From assembly GCA_017550165.1 (NCBI GenBank), contig JAFZQH010000003.1:1-37257 (forward strand): 37,257 nucleotides of DNA, written 5' to 3'. Under the pieces are notes generated by a model, which saw nothing but the letters and a program-made list of their open reading frames with translations, had not been told where the DNA came from and did no database searches. The stretch comes from Lachnospiraceae bacterium (GTDB lineage Bacteria; Bacillota; Clostridia; Lachnospirales; Lachnospiraceae). This document shows, one piece after another, positions 17,548 to 26,995 of this stretch (within the stretch, counting starts at the first letter, position 1; the number at the start of each line of letters is the position of its first letter). Position numbers and translations under genes: made by a program.

Positions 17548-19339
17548 CTGCTCCCTCCCTTATATCAATCTTTATACCGAGTTCTTCAAGCTGTGACGCT
17601 TCCACTGTGTTGGGCGCATCAGTCATGAGGCATGACGCATCCTTAACCTTGGGAAATGCGATAACATCTCTTATACTATCAGCGCCCACCATAAGCATCA
17701 CGAGACGATCAAGTCCGTATGCCAGTCCTGCGTGGGGCGGAACGCCGTATTTGAAAGCATTTAAGAGGAAACCGAAACGATCATATGCATCCTCTTTGGA
17801 GAATCCCAGAACTTCAAACATCTTCTCCTGAACATCGTTCTGATGGATCCTTATGCTTCCGCCTCCCAGTTCCGTGCCGTTAAGGACGATATCATAAGCC
17901 TTGGCCCTGACAGCGCCGGGATCCGAATCGATCAGCTCAAGATCTTCATCCATGGGCATTGTAAAGGGATGATGCATGGCCACATAACGGCCTTCTTCCT
18001 CGGAATACTCAAGGAGGGGAAATTCGGTAACCCACAGGAAATTAAATTTGCTTTTATCAATGATGTCAAGATTCTTAGCAATTTCAATTCTCAGGCCGCC
18101 CAGCACCGTCCATACCATGTCGGTCTTATCTGCCGCAAAGAGAAGAAGGTCGCCGGGTTCACCCTTCATTTTCTCCACAAGCGCCCTAAGCTCGTCTTCC
18201 GTCATGAACTTGGCAAATGATGACTTATATGTGCCGTCTTCATTAACGCAGAGATATGCAAGGCCCTTGGCTCCTATACCCTTTGCAAAATCAACAAGGG
18301 CATCTATCTTCTTTCTGGGCATGCCTGCCTGTCCTTTGACATTGATGCCTCTGACAGAGCCTCCGGCATCGATAGCCCCGGTAAATACTCCGAATCCGCA
18401 TCCCTTAACGGTATCCGTAACATCCGTAAGCTCCATCCCGAACCTGGTATCCGGCTTATCAGATCCGAATCTGTCCATAGCCTCCTGCCATGTCATTCTG
18501 GGAATGGGGAGGGGTACGTCTATATCTATTATCTCTTTGAACACTCTGGCGATGAGCCTCTCATTTACATCGATGACATCATCGATATCAACGAAGGAGA
18601 GTTCCATATCCACCTGAGTGAATTCCGGCTGACGGTCGGCCCTTAAGTCCTCGTCCCTGAAGCAGCGCGCGATCTGAAAATATCTGTCATATCCCGAGCA
18701 CATGAGAAGCTGCTTATAGAGCTGGGGTGACTGGGGCAGAGCATAAAAACTTCCCTGGTGCACACGGCTGGGAACAAGATATGTCCTGGCTCCTTCCGGA
18801 GTGCTCTTGCCCAGCATGGGTGTCTCTATCTCCAGGAAACCTTCCTCATCAAGGAACTGCCTGATAGCCATGGTAACCTTGCTGCGAAGCATGATATTCT
18901 TCTGAAGGTCAGGTCTTCTAAGATCAAGGTATCTGTACTTAAGGCGAAGGTCATCCTTGGTCTGGGAGTTCTCTTCAATGGGAAAGGGGGGTGTCTCCGA
19001 CTCGGAGAGTATCCTTAAGGATTTGACAACCAGTTCGATATCTCCGGTCTTCAGGCTTGCATTGACCTCTCCGCCTCTTTTATTGACGATACCGGTGGCG
19101 GCCAGCACAAACTCGTTTCTGATGGTGGCAGCCTTCTTATAGCCTTCTTCTCCCACCTCATCTTCATTAAACAGAAGCTGTATTATCCCGCTTCGGTCTC
19201 TCAGATCCACAAATATCAAGCTTCCGAGGTTACGCCTCTTCTGGACCCAGCCCATTACCGTAACTTCTTTGCCTATATCCGCTGCAGAAACCTCCGTACA
19301 CCTGCAGGTTCTTTTTAAACCCTTCATTGATTCAGCCAT
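17540..19339 (-). CDS. aspS: Aspartyl-tRNA synthetase
   Basis: Class II synthetase charging tRNA-Asp, 599 residues, bacterial type. The anticodon-binding OB fold is at about 15-110 (GWVQKRRNLGSLIFVDLRDR), class II motif 2 at FRDEDLRADRQPEFTQVDME, the bacterial GAD insertion at about 290-420, and motif 3 at GLAYGLDRLVMLM near the end. It might charge tRNA-Asn as well if an amidotransferase route exists, which cannot be told here. It lies 22 bases after hisS, the common Firmicutes hisS-aspS pair. Confidence 0.97.
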   Translation of the reverse strand: MAESMKGLKRTCRCTEVSAADIGKEVTVMGWVQKRRNLGSLIFVDLRDRSGIIQLLFNEDEVGEEGYKKAATIRNEFVLAATGIVNKRGGEVNASLKTGDIELVVKSLRILSESETPPFPIEENSQTKDDLRLKYRYLDLRRPDLQKNIMLRSKVTMAIRQFLDEEGFLEIETPMLGKSTPEGARTYLVPSRVHQGSFYALPQSPQLYKQLLMCSGYDRYFQIARCFRDEDLRADRQPEFTQVDMELSFVDIDDVIDVNERLIARVFKEIIDIDVPLPIPRMTWQEAMDRFGSDKPDTRFGMELTDVTDTVKGCGFGVFTGAIDAGGSVRGINVKGQAGMPRKKIDALVDFAKGIGAKGLAYLCVNEDGTYKSSFAKFMTEDELRALVEKMKGEPGDLLLFAADKTDMVWTVLGGLRIEIAKNLDIIDKSKFNFLWVTEFPLLEYSEEEGRYVAMHHPFTMPMDEDLELIDSDPGAVRAKAYDIVLNGTELGGGSIRIHQNDVQEKMFEVLGFSKEDAYDRFGFLLNAFKYGVPPHAGLAYGLDRLVMLMVGADSIRDVIAFPKVKDASCLMTDAPNTVEASQLEELGIKIDIREGADE

Positions 19340-19361
19340 TATATATTCCTCCTAATAAGAG

Positions 19362-20612
19362 TTAATTCACAAAAAACTCCTTGAATTCAGTAAAACCCTG
19401 CTGCTCAAGCTGCTGCTTCTGGAACTTCTTGTTCTTCTGCATCTGAGCGACAGATACGGACTTGCCGCTGCCACGAAGCCTTGCCGCCTCCGAAAGGATG
19501 TCGGCCATACGGTCAGAGGGCATCCCCTTCTCAACCAGATACGCTATCCTTTCATTCTCTCCCGGGACTTTATATCCCCTCTCCATAAGAAGCATGACTA
19601 TCCTCTCAAATCCGACGGAGAATCCGCAGGCAGGAGTATTATTACCGGTAAAACGTCCGATCATCTCATCATAACGTCCGCCGCCTCCCACTGAACCGCC
19701 ATACTCTTCCATAACGATCTCAAATATGGGGCCGGTATAATAAGACATTCCCCTTACCAGGGTGGGATCAAACTCCATACGGAAATCTCCTACAGCCGAT
19801 TTCTCGACGCTGTCCATTATGGTAAGAAGGTTATCCGTCACAGCCGATTCCGCAAAATCCCCCAATAAACGGGCACATTCTGATACCCCGGTCTTGTCTC
19901 TTGTGATTTGTTTAAACAAGTTTAAATATTTTTCGATACAATCCTTTGAAAATCCTGCTTCTTCAAGTTCCGATGCCACACCATCGAGCCCGATCTTATC
20001 CATTTTGTCAAGAATGATGAACACATTGTCGTAATCCTTCTCTTCAAAGCCGGAATAAGCAGCCATAGCCTTCAAAAGCTTCCTGTCATTGATCCTTATC
20101 ACGTAGCCCTTGAAATCAAGCCTGGACAGGAGGGTGGACATGGCAAGGATAAGGTCTATCTCCGCCATGCAGCTGTTATCTCCCAGAATATCAATGTCAC
20201 ACTGCATAAACTGCCTGAAGCGCCCTCTCTGAGGTCTGTCGGCCCTCCACACATTACCCATCTGCAAGGCTTTGAAGGGTGTAGGCAGATTATTTGCATT
20301 ATTGGAATAATACCTTGATAAGGGTACCGTAAGATCATATCTTAATCCTGAATCCACCAGGTCCGCTTCCGTCTCGGCAGTCTCCAGATTCAGCTTCTCT
20401 CCCCTCTTGAGTATCTTGAATATAAGCTTCTCGTTCTCGCCGCCCTGCTTGCTGGAGAGATTCTCTATATGCTCCACGCATGGGGTCTCTATGGAAGAAA
20501 ACCCGAAGGATCCGTATGTTTCCTTGATAAGGCTTATTACATGATCCCTGATCCGCATCTCTTCCGGCGTTATATCCTTCATGCCGGTAACCGGCTTCTT
20601 TTTCAACGACAT
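19362..20612 (-). CDS. hisS: Histidyl-tRNA synthetase
   Basis: Class II synthetase charging tRNA-His, 416 residues. Motif 2 reads VWRADRPQRGRFRQFMQCD, the histidine-specific loop contains GMSYYTGPIFEI, and motif 3 is in the ACGFSVGFERI segment. The C-terminal anticodon-binding domain is short. The ATG is one base after the hemZ stop, so the two are tightly linked. There is no T-box leader, so expression depends on the rel operon promoter or an internal one I cannot see. Confidence 0.95.
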   Translation of the reverse strand: MSLKKKPVTGMKDITPEEMRIRDHVISLIKETYGSFGFSSIETPCVEHIENLSSKQGGENEKLIFKILKRGEKLNLETAETEADLVDSGLRYDLTVPLSRYYSNNANNLPTPFKALQMGNVWRADRPQRGRFRQFMQCDIDILGDNSCMAEIDLILAMSTLLSRLDFKGYVIRINDRKLLKAMAAYSGFEEKDYDNVFIILDKMDKIGLDGVASELEEAGFSKDCIEKYLNLFKQITRDKTGVSECARLLGDFAESAVTDNLLTIMDSVEKSAVGDFRMEFDPTLVRGMSYYTGPIFEIVMEEYGGSVGGGGRYDEMIGRFTGNNTPACGFSVGFERIVMLLMERGYKVPGENERIAYLVEKGMPSDRMADILSEAARLRGSGKSVSVAQMQKNKKFQKQQLEQQGFTEFKEFFVN

Positions 20613-20613
20613 C

Positions 20614-22050
20614 TTATGCCTCCAAAAGCTTTTTCTTCTTTTTCTTGATATCTTCGATCCCCTCGAGGTAGGTCTTCACATCCTTGGGGTTGATCATCCG
20701 TTCTATACGTCCGTCCCCCCACACTCTCTTGGTGGAAGAACCGGCCCCGCAGGAAATGATGGTCTGCTTCTCCTCCATGATCAGGACATTATACAATCCT
20801 TCATATCCGGGTTTGGAATACCCTACATTCTCCATGTTGCCGGCCATATTTTTCTGGCGATAGAGGTAATAGGGCTTCATACCGGTACTTTCCAGCTTCT
20901 CATAGACCATGTCCATGATCTCTTCGTTATTAACTATTCCCATCTCGCGATACTGCTCTTTAAAGAGATTGAGCCTGGCCGCCCTCTTGACTGCCAGAGA
21001 ATGGACCGTAATACTCTCGGGGTCTAACCGGATAAGCTCATCCATGGTGTGCCTTACTTCATCAATCCCCTCTCCGGGAAGGCCTATAATGGTATCCATA
21101 TTGATATTGACAAAGCCTTCTTCCCTTGCCAGATCATAGGCCAATGCAATATCATCCACCGTATGCTGCCGGCCGATAAGATCAAGGGTCTTCTGATTCA
21201 TGGACTGTGGATTAATGCTTATCCTGCCGATACCGTGCCGTTTGATGATCCGAAGTTTCTCCCGGTCTATGGTATCAGGTCTTCCGGCCTCCAGGGTATA
21301 CTCTCTGACATCTGCCGTATCAAAGTTCGACTCTATCATGGACAAAAGCCTCTCAAGATACTGTATAGGCAGCACTGTAGGCGTCCCTCCTCCTATATAT
21401 ATGGTGGAAGGCGTCTTGGAATACATCCCGGCCAGGAACTTCATTTCCCTCTCAAGTCCTGAAAGATATCCGTCAAAATCCGCCCTGTCAGCCGTATTTG
21501 AGGGAAATGTGCAATACAGGCATATGCTGGGGCAATAGGGTATACCTACATAGAGGCTGTATCCGTCTTCATAATCCGCCCCGGATAAAAGCTCGCTTTC
21601 TGATCCTGCCACCTCCATGGCAAGACCTATTTTTTTATCTGAAATATAATATGTATTACGCAGCCTTTCTTCGATATCCGGTCTCGAGAATCCCTCTTCC
21701 ATAAGTCCGAAGGGGATTCTTATGGGCCTGATACCGGTCAGGGTTCCCCAGGGCAATATAAGCCCTGTAAGAGACGATAAAACCCGATACAGGCACTGCT
21801 TGAGGACATTCTTGACCTCCGGCCTGTCCAACCCTTCTGTGCTTCCGTTCTCCTCCCTGGGTTCGGATTCAAATCCCGAGGCGGATACCTCCACCTTCGC
21901 ATCGGATAAGACGATATTGATCAGGGGCTCATTGCCGTACAGGTCATCATTTGTCTCGATCTCCGATTCCGGGTAAAAAGCCTTGACAAGGGTATATGCA
22001 TCATATTCAAAATCCTTTGGGCTTATTCTTATATTGATCTTATCTGACAT
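20614..22050 (-). CDS. hemZ: HemZ-type coproporphyrinogen dehydrogenase / radical SAM protein
   Basis: A 478-residue radical SAM protein of the HemN/HemZ family. The iron-sulfur site CPSICLYC uses Cys173, Cys177 and Cys180, followed by TFPSN, IYIGGGTPTVL, LEAGRPDTI and IIGLPGEG, all typical. The roughly 160-residue N-terminal extension marks the HemZ branch. Annotated as oxygen-independent coproporphyrinogen III oxidation, but no other haem genes are here and the true activity in Clostridia is uncertain. I chose the ATG at 22050, overlapping the metallo-hydrolase by 11 bases; a frame opening at 22119 would overlap by 80 and add a non-homologous tail. Confidence 0.9.
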   Translation of the reverse strand: MSDKINIRISPKDFEYDAYTLVKAFYPESEIETNDDLYGNEPLINIVLSDAKVEVSASGFESEPREENGSTEGLDRPEVKNVLKQCLYRVLSSLTGLILPWGTLTGIRPIRIPFGLMEEGFSRPDIEERLRNTYYISDKKIGLAMEVAGSESELLSGADYEDGYSLYVGIPYCPSICLYCTFPSNTADRADFDGYLSGLEREMKFLAGMYSKTPSTIYIGGGTPTVLPIQYLERLLSMIESNFDTADVREYTLEAGRPDTIDREKLRIIKRHGIGRISINPQSMNQKTLDLIGRQHTVDDIALAYDLAREEGFVNINMDTIIGLPGEGIDEVRHTMDELIRLDPESITVHSLAVKRAARLNLFKEQYREMGIVNNEEIMDMVYEKLESTGMKPYYLYRQKNMAGNMENVGYSKPGYEGLYNVLIMEEKQTIISCGAGSSTKRVWGDGRIERMINPKDVKTYLEGIEDIKKKKKKLLEA

Positions 22051-22678
22051 AGGGGTTAGCGTTCCGTTCGATCCCAATAGTGGTGGATCCTCCGTGTCCG
22101 GGGAATACCTCCACATCATCGGGAAGTTTCATAAGCACTTCATTAATGGAATGGTCCATCTCCTTCATGCTTCCCGTGGGGAAATCGGTCCTTCCCACAG
22201 AGCCTTCAAATAATGTGTCCCCGGAAAGAAGGATTTTTTCTTCCTCAAGGTAATAGCAGCAGCTGCCTTTGGAATGTCCGGGGGTGTGGAGCACTCTGAT
22301 CTTAAAACCTGCCAGATCAAGGATGTCTCCGTCAGACAAAAACTCATCTGCATTGACCACCAGCTGGCTCTCATCATCTACCATCCCGAAAAGCCTCTCC
22401 TTGGTATCAACAAGCAGCTCTTCCTCCTCCTTAAAGGCAATGATACGGACTTTCAGATCCTCCCTCAGTCTGTTGGCTGCAAGAATATGGTCAAAATGAC
22501 CGTGGGTGACAAGTATCGCCACCGGCTTGTATCCCTTTTCCCTGATCCGGTTCTCCAGCAAAGCCGCATTGTCACCGGGGTCTGTAATGATGCATTCCTG
22601 CGTCTCTGAATTGATCAGAAAATAGCAATTAGTGGCAAGCCTTCCCACCGGATGTATTTCTAATTGAGCTTTTCCCAT
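22040..22678 (-). CDS. MBL-fold metallo-hydrolase, glyoxalase II-like
   Basis: A 212-residue metallo-beta-lactamase-fold hydrolase. The metal motif THGHFDH is at 58-64, followed by HTPGHSKGS, LSGDTLFEGSVGRTD and FPGHGGSTT near the end, giving a complete dinuclear zinc or iron site. It resembles YqgX/YcbL-type proteins, which hydrolyse thioesters such as hydroxyacylglutathione-like substrates; the physiological thiol in this organism is unknown. It starts one base after the rel stop and overlaps hemZ. Confidence 0.9.
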   Translation of the reverse strand: MGKAQLEIHPVGRLATNCYFLINSETQECIITDPGDNAALLENRIREKGYKPVAILVTHGHFDHILAANRLREDLKVRIIAFKEEEELLVDTKERLFGMVDDESQLVVNADEFLSDGDILDLAGFKIRVLHTPGHSKGSCCYYLEEEKILLSGDTLFEGSVGRTDFPTGSMKEMDHSINEVLMKLPDDVEVFPGHGGSTTIGIERNANPYVR

Positions 22679-22679
22679 A

Positions 22680-24893
22680 TTATCCCATGGTCCTTTCTAT
22701 ATCGATAATGCTGTCTATCTGCCGTATCTTATCCACCAGGTGGCTTAGGCTCTCCTTACTGTCTATCCCGAAGGAGATGGTAATGGTGGCAACACCCTGC
22801 TTGCTGGTCCTGGAATTGATGCTGCTGATATCAATCTTTTGCTCTGTAAATATCCTTGTTATATCAACGATAAGTCCCATACGGTTATTACCGTATATGT
22901 TGATCTCAGTAAGGAAGAGTTCATGAGCTGACTCGCCCTCGCTCTCCCACTCGGCTTCAATGAGACGGCTCCGGTCGAATTCCGACATATTGAGCACATT
23001 TACACAATCGGTCCTGTGTATGGATACCCCTCTTCCTCTGGTAACAAAGCCTATGATCTCATCGCCGGGAACAGGATTACAGCATTTCGAAAAACGAACG
23101 TCCACATCATGGATGCCTTTAACAGTGATACCGCTGTGGAAGCCGGAATTCTTATGCTTCTCCTTCTGCTCCAGTACTTCTTCAAGGATATCATCATCGG
23201 TAACAGCCTTTAAGGTCTTATCGCGGTAATCCTCGATTATCTTGTTGATAACCTGACCTTCCTTAAGTCCTCCGTGTCCCACTGCCGCAAGGACGGAATC
23301 CCAATCCCTGAAACCGTATTTCTTAAGGACCTTCTGTGTATACTCAGGCTTGGTTATCTCCGCATAGGGCACGGACTTGGCTTTGCAGTATGCGATAAGC
23401 ATGTCTTTGCCCCTGTCAATATTCTCTTCTTTAAATTCATTTCTAAACCACTGGTTGATTTTAGATCGTGCCTGTGGACTTTTAACTATCTTCAGCCAGT
23501 CCCGGCTGGGTCCCTTTGTGTTCTGGGACGTAAGAACTTCAATACGATCTCCGTTCTGAAGTTCGTAATCTATGGGAACCAGCTTACCGTTAACCTTGGC
23601 TCCCGTCATGCGGTTACCCACCGCACTGTGTATACTGTAAGCAAAATCTATAGGCGTGGACCCCTTGGGCAGGGTCTTCACATCTCCTCCGGGGGTAAAA
23701 CAATACACGCTGTCGGAGAACAGATCCAGGTCACTCTTAAGGAGGTTTAAGAATTCCTTGTTGTCGGACATGTCCTGCTGCCATTCGAGGATCTGACGAA
23801 GCCATGAAAGCTTCTCCTCCTCCTGGTTCTCAGGAGTCTTACCGTCTGATGCATCCTTGTACTTCCAGTGGGCCGCGATACCGTATTCCGCAGTCTTATG
23901 CATCTCTTCCGTACGTATCTGGATCTCGAAGGGCTTACCGTTCTTACCCATAAGCGTAGTATGGAGAGACTGGTACATATTCGGCTTGGGCATGGCTATA
24001 TAATCTTTGAAGCGCCCGGGAATGGGCTTGTACATCTCATGGATTATCCCTAGGGCCGCATAACAGTCTTTAACGTCCTTAACGACTATTCTTATGGCAA
24101 AGAGATCATATATCTGATCCAGGGTCTTGTTCTGGTTGACCATCTTCTTGTAAATGCTGAAGAAGTGCTTGGCCCTGCCGTAAATATGGGCATCTATCCC
24201 CGCCTCGTCCAGCGCATTCTGAAGCTCGCCGCATATCTCCATAACAAACTGATGGCGCTCATTTTTACGAAGTGCTATCTTCTCTACCAGATCATAATAA
24301 ACATCGGGCTCCAGATATTTTAGCGACAGATCATCCAGTTCTATCTTGATCTTGGATATACCCAGACGCTGAGCTATGGGCGCATAAATATCCATGGTCT
24401 CTCTGGCCTTCTCCTGCTGCTTCTCCGGGATCATGTATTTCAATGTCCTCATGTTGTGCAGCCTGTCCGCCAGTTTGATGAGAATGACCCTGATATCCTT
24501 AGCCATGGCAAGAAACATCTTACGAAGGTTCTCCGCCTGGAGTTCGATCTTATCTGCCTTGTAATTCAACTGCCCCAGTTTGGTCACGCCGTCTACCAGC
24601 TGCGCCACATCCGGCGAAAACTCCCTGGCTATATCTTCATTGGTATATTCCGTATCTTCTACCACATCGTGAAGTATTCCCGCTACGATAGTCTCCTTAT
24701 CCAGCTCCAGTTCGGCCAGGATAATGGCAACACAAAGCGGGTGAATTATATATGGTTCACCCGATTTTCTAACCTGTCCTTCGTGAGCAGACCGCGCAAG
24801 ATCATAAGCCTTCTTGATCATTGAAACATCTGCGGAAGGATGATATAAACGTATGAGGTCGATAAGCTGGGAATAAAGGTCCTCAGGGTTCAT
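22680..24893 (-). CDS. rel: Bifunctional (p)ppGpp synthetase/hydrolase, Rel
   Basis: The long RelA/SpoT homologue controlling the stringent response, 737 residues. The HD hydrolase domain contains His75-Asp76 in LHDVVEDT, so hydrolysis should be active. The synthetase domain has RFKD at about 294-297, the RXKD form seen in bifunctional Rel, followed by YIAMPKPNMYQSLHTT. Then come TGS (about 395-460), helical, zinc-finger (CCNPVPGDEIIGF and HRTDC) and C-terminal ACT (about 665-737) domains. A consensus promoter lies upstream. It heads the rel-MBL-hemZ-hisS-aspS-degV run. Confidence 0.96.
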   Translation of the reverse strand: MNPEDLYSQLIDLIRLYHPSADVSMIKKAYDLARSAHEGQVRKSGEPYIIHPLCVAIILAELELDKETIVAGILHDVVEDTEYTNEDIAREFSPDVAQLVDGVTKLGQLNYKADKIELQAENLRKMFLAMAKDIRVILIKLADRLHNMRTLKYMIPEKQQEKARETMDIYAPIAQRLGISKIKIELDDLSLKYLEPDVYYDLVEKIALRKNERHQFVMEICGELQNALDEAGIDAHIYGRAKHFFSIYKKMVNQNKTLDQIYDLFAIRIVVKDVKDCYAALGIIHEMYKPIPGRFKDYIAMPKPNMYQSLHTTLMGKNGKPFEIQIRTEEMHKTAEYGIAAHWKYKDASDGKTPENQEEEKLSWLRQILEWQQDMSDNKEFLNLLKSDLDLFSDSVYCFTPGGDVKTLPKGSTPIDFAYSIHSAVGNRMTGAKVNGKLVPIDYELQNGDRIEVLTSQNTKGPSRDWLKIVKSPQARSKINQWFRNEFKEENIDRGKDMLIAYCKAKSVPYAEITKPEYTQKVLKKYGFRDWDSVLAAVGHGGLKEGQVINKIIEDYRDKTLKAVTDDDILEEVLEQKEKHKNSGFHSGITVKGIHDVDVRFSKCCNPVPGDEIIGFVTRGRGVSIHRTDCVNVLNMSEFDRSRLIEAEWESEGESAHELFLTEINIYGNNRMGLIVDITRIFTEQKIDISSINSRTSKQGVATITISFGIDSKESLSHLVDKIRQIDSIIDIERTMG

Positions 24894-24912
24894 GCGGTAT
24901 ACCTCAACTGCT

Positions 24913-24929
24913 CTCGATCCGTGATCGAG
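24913..24929 (-). other. Leader hairpin of the rel transcript
   Basis: CTCGATC (24913-24919) and GATCGAG (24923-24929) form a perfect 7-base stem with a 3-base loop in the 5' leader of rel, about 20 bases before the ATG. There is no T-run. It could stabilise the messenger or affect translation. Confidence 0.45.
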
Positions 24930-24955
24930 GCGTGTCTAAACAAAAATCAAATTTA

Positions 24956-24984
24956 AGTATACCACGAACAGAGCCCGATAACAA
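24956..24984 (-). promoter_or_regulatory. Sigma-A promoter of the rel operon
   Basis: On the minus strand a -35 box TTGTTA (24984-24979) and -10 box TATACT (24961-24956) have the optimal 17-base spacing. The leader to the rel ATG is about 55 bases. Confidence 0.8.
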
Positions 24985-25043
24985 CAATCATATTCCCGAT
25001 AAATGAACGATTTGAGGTTAGTCTCTTGTTTATTTTTTTATTC

Positions 25044-25562
25044 TCAGAAGTGAACCGGTTCCGGATATTCCTCTCCGAAGGTGTCCACAGTGACCTTCAC
25101 CATTATCTGAGGTTCAAAAGGCATATCCATATAATCCGTCTCAACTCCGGCTATGGCATCAATGTTGTCTATGCCCTCGATAACCTTGCCGAAGGCTGCA
25201 TATGCCCCGTCAAGATGCGGAGCATCCTGATGCATGACAAAAAACTGGCTGCCTGCTGAATTAGGATTGCCCGAACGGGCCATGGAGAGAACACCTCTGG
25301 TGTGCTTTAAGTCATTCGAAACACCGTTCTGTGCAAATTCGCCCTTGATGGAATAGCCCGGGCCGCCCATTCCTGTCCCCTCCGGGTCACCACCCTGGAT
25401 CATGAAACCATGGATAACACGGTGGAATGTGAGTCCGTTATAAAATCCTGAATTAACTAATGAAATGAAGTTGTTGACTGTATTAGGTGCGATATCGGGA
25501 TAGAGCTCCGCCTTGAAACTTGTCCCGTCGGACATTTCGAATGTTACTATTGGGTTGGACAT
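25044..25562 (-). CDS. Cyclophilin-type peptidyl-prolyl cis-trans isomerase
   Basis: A 172-residue cytosolic cyclophilin that speeds proline isomerisation during folding. The active-site segments are all present: TFHRVIHGFMIQGGDPEGTG (about 49-68), GVLSMARSGNPNSAGSQFFV and HLDGAYAAFGKVIEG. There is no signal peptide. A very strong ribosome site (AAGGAGG) precedes the ATG, and it has its own promoter and a leader hairpin, suggesting high expression. Confidence 0.95.
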   Translation of the reverse strand: MSNPIVTFEMSDGTSFKAELYPDIAPNTVNNFISLVNSGFYNGLTFHRVIHGFMIQGGDPEGTGMGGPGYSIKGEFAQNGVSNDLKHTRGVLSMARSGNPNSAGSQFFVMHQDAPHLDGAYAAFGKVIEGIDNIDAIAGVETDYMDMPFEPQIMVKVTVDTFGEEYPEPVHF

Positions 25563-25594
25563 TGTGTTACCTCCTTTTATTTAGTAGTGACGGC

Positions 25595-25620
25595 GTGGGA
25601 GAACGTATACATTCCCCCAC
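25595..25620 (-). other. Leader hairpin of the cyclophilin transcript
   Basis: On the minus strand GTGGGGGAA (25620-25612) pairs with TTCTCCCAC (25603-25595) through nine pairs including one G-T wobble. On the plus strand that pair would be an A-C mismatch, so the hairpin fits a minus-strand RNA. It lies between the promoter and the ribosome site of the cyclophilin gene. Confidence 0.5.
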
Positions 25621-25650
25621 ACCTGTTTACTATATGTTCAACTGTCAAGG

Positions 25651-25679
25651 ATTGTAGCACAGTTTAGTGCCGGGCGCAA
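25651..25679 (-). promoter_or_regulatory. Sigma-A promoter of the cyclophilin gene
   Basis: On the minus strand TTGCGC (25679-25674) and TACAAT (25656-25651) are 17 bases apart. A TTGACA further downstream lacks a partner -10 box at proper spacing. Confidence 0.65.
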
Positions 25680-25707
25680 CAAGACAGGGGACGGTTCTCT
25701 GTCTTGT
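25679..25707. repeat. REP-like palindromic hairpin
   Basis: A perfect 9-base inverted repeat (ACAAGACAG / CTGTCTTGT) encloses the 11-base loop GGGACGGTTCT. It sits between the divergent cyclophilin and dapL promoters. From memory, near-identical GACAGGGGACGGTTCTCTGTC palindromes recur between genes in many bacteria and may be spread by REP-associated Y1 transposases; I could not check this. It could also act as a weak terminator. Confidence 0.5.
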
Positions 25708-25714
25708 ATTTATA

Positions 25715-25744
25715 TTGACTATATTTACATATGAATGTTATCAT
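25715..25744 (+). promoter_or_regulatory. Sigma-A promoter of dapL
   Basis: TTGACT (25715-25720) and TATCAT (25739-25744) are 18 bases apart. A strong GGAGGGA ribosome site follows just before the ATG at 25781. Confidence 0.65.
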
Positions 25745-25780
25745 ATTCCGTAAATCAGATTACGTAACGGAGGGAACATT

Positions 25781-26977
25781 ATGCCTAAGATTAACGAGAA
25801 TTACCTGAACCTCAAGGAAAGCTATCTCTTTTCGGAGATCGCGCACAGGGTTGATGAATACAAGAAGAATAATCCCGACAAGGATGTGATCCGTCTGGGC
25901 ATCGGTGATGTGACGCTGCCTCTCAGCAAGGCCTGTGTGGATGCGCTTCATGATGCAGCGGACCAGATGGGCAAGGCTGAGACTTTTAAGGGATACGGTC
26001 CCGAGAAGGGATATGAATTTCTACGAAAAGCCATCTCCGATTACTATAAGAGGAACAAGGTTGATGTCGACCCCGATGAGATATTCATATCAGACGGCGC
26101 TAAGAGCGATACAGGCAATATCACGGATATGTTCGGTTCGGGAAACGTGGTAGTTGTCCCGGATCCCGTATACCCGGTATATGTGGATTCCAACATCATG
26201 TGCGGCAGAGAGCTTACTTATATTGACGCCAATGCCGGCAACGATTTTCTTCCCATGCCCGATAAGAATATGCAAGCCGACGTAATATATATTTGTTCTC
26301 CCAATAATCCTACGGGAGCCGTGTACAACCATGCGCAGCTTAAGGAATGGGTAGACTATGCCATTGCCAATCAGGCGGTCATCCTCTTTGATTCGGCTTA
26401 TGAAGCATTTATCTCTGACCCTTCGCTTCCAAGAAGTATATTCGCCATAGAGGGAGCCAAAAAATGTGCCATTGAGTTCTGCTCACTGTCCAAGACTGCG
26501 GGCTTCACCGGCACAAGATGCGGATACACCGTAGTTCCCAAGGATCTGGTCTTTATATCTTCCACCGGCAAGGAATTATCAATCAACAGCATGTGGAACC
26601 GTCGTCAGTCTACCAAGTTCAACGGCACAAGCTACATAGTTCAATACGCTGCAGCCCAGGTCTTCACCGAGGAAGGCGAGAGGCAGTGCCAGGAGAACAT
26701 CAGGTATTACAGAGAGAATGCCAAGATCATTGCCGATACCTTAAAGAAAAAAGGGATCCGCTTCTTCGGAGGTGTCAATTCCCCTTATATATGGTTTGAA
26801 TGTCCCAATAACATGGATTCATGGGAAATGTTCGATTATCTGCTGAATAACATTCAGGTTGTTGGGACGCCCGGCGCCGGATTCGGTAAGAACGGACAGA
26901 ATTATTTCCGGCTGACTTCCTTCGGAAGTAAAGAAAATACGATCGAAGCCATGAAGAGATTCGAAAAGCTCTTTTAA
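25781..26977 (+). CDS. dapL: LL-diaminopimelate aminotransferase
   Basis: A PLP-dependent aminotransferase converting tetrahydrodipicolinate directly to LL-2,6-diaminopimelate for lysine and cell-wall synthesis, bypassing the acylated intermediates. The 398-residue length fits DapL. The PLP lysine is Lys238 in SLSKTAGFTGTRCGY, a DapL-type motif; SPNNPTGA at 173-180 and FDSAYEAF at 203-210 are fold I aminotransferase hallmarks. It is monocistronic, with its own promoter and a strong terminator. Confidence 0.95.
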   Translation: MPKINENYLNLKESYLFSEIAHRVDEYKKNNPDKDVIRLGIGDVTLPLSKACVDALHDAADQMGKAETFKGYGPEKGYEFLRKAISDYYKRNKVDVDPDEIFISDGAKSDTGNITDMFGSGNVVVVPDPVYPVYVDSNIMCGRELTYIDANAGNDFLPMPDKNMQADVIYICSPNNPTGAVYNHAQLKEWVDYAIANQAVILFDSAYEAFISDPSLPRSIFAIEGAKKCAIEFCSLSKTAGFTGTRCGYTVVPKDLVFISSTGKELSINSMWNRRQSTKFNGTSYIVQYAAAQVFTEEGERQCQENIRYYRENAKIIADTLKKKGIRFFGGVNSPYIWFECPNNMDSWEMFDYLLNNIQVVGTPGAGFGKNGQNYFRLTSFGSKENTIEAMKRFEKLF

Positions 26978-26995
26978 GATGATTGAGAGCAGAGA

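Noticed and set aside
17511-19361. Search for a T-box or other leader before aspS and hisS
   Set aside because: The genes are 1-22 bases apart within a run, leaving no room for a T-box, and no T-box motif was seen.
22051-22119. Upstream in-frame extension of hemZ
   Set aside because: It would overlap the metallo-hydrolase by 80 bases and adds residues unlike HemZ.
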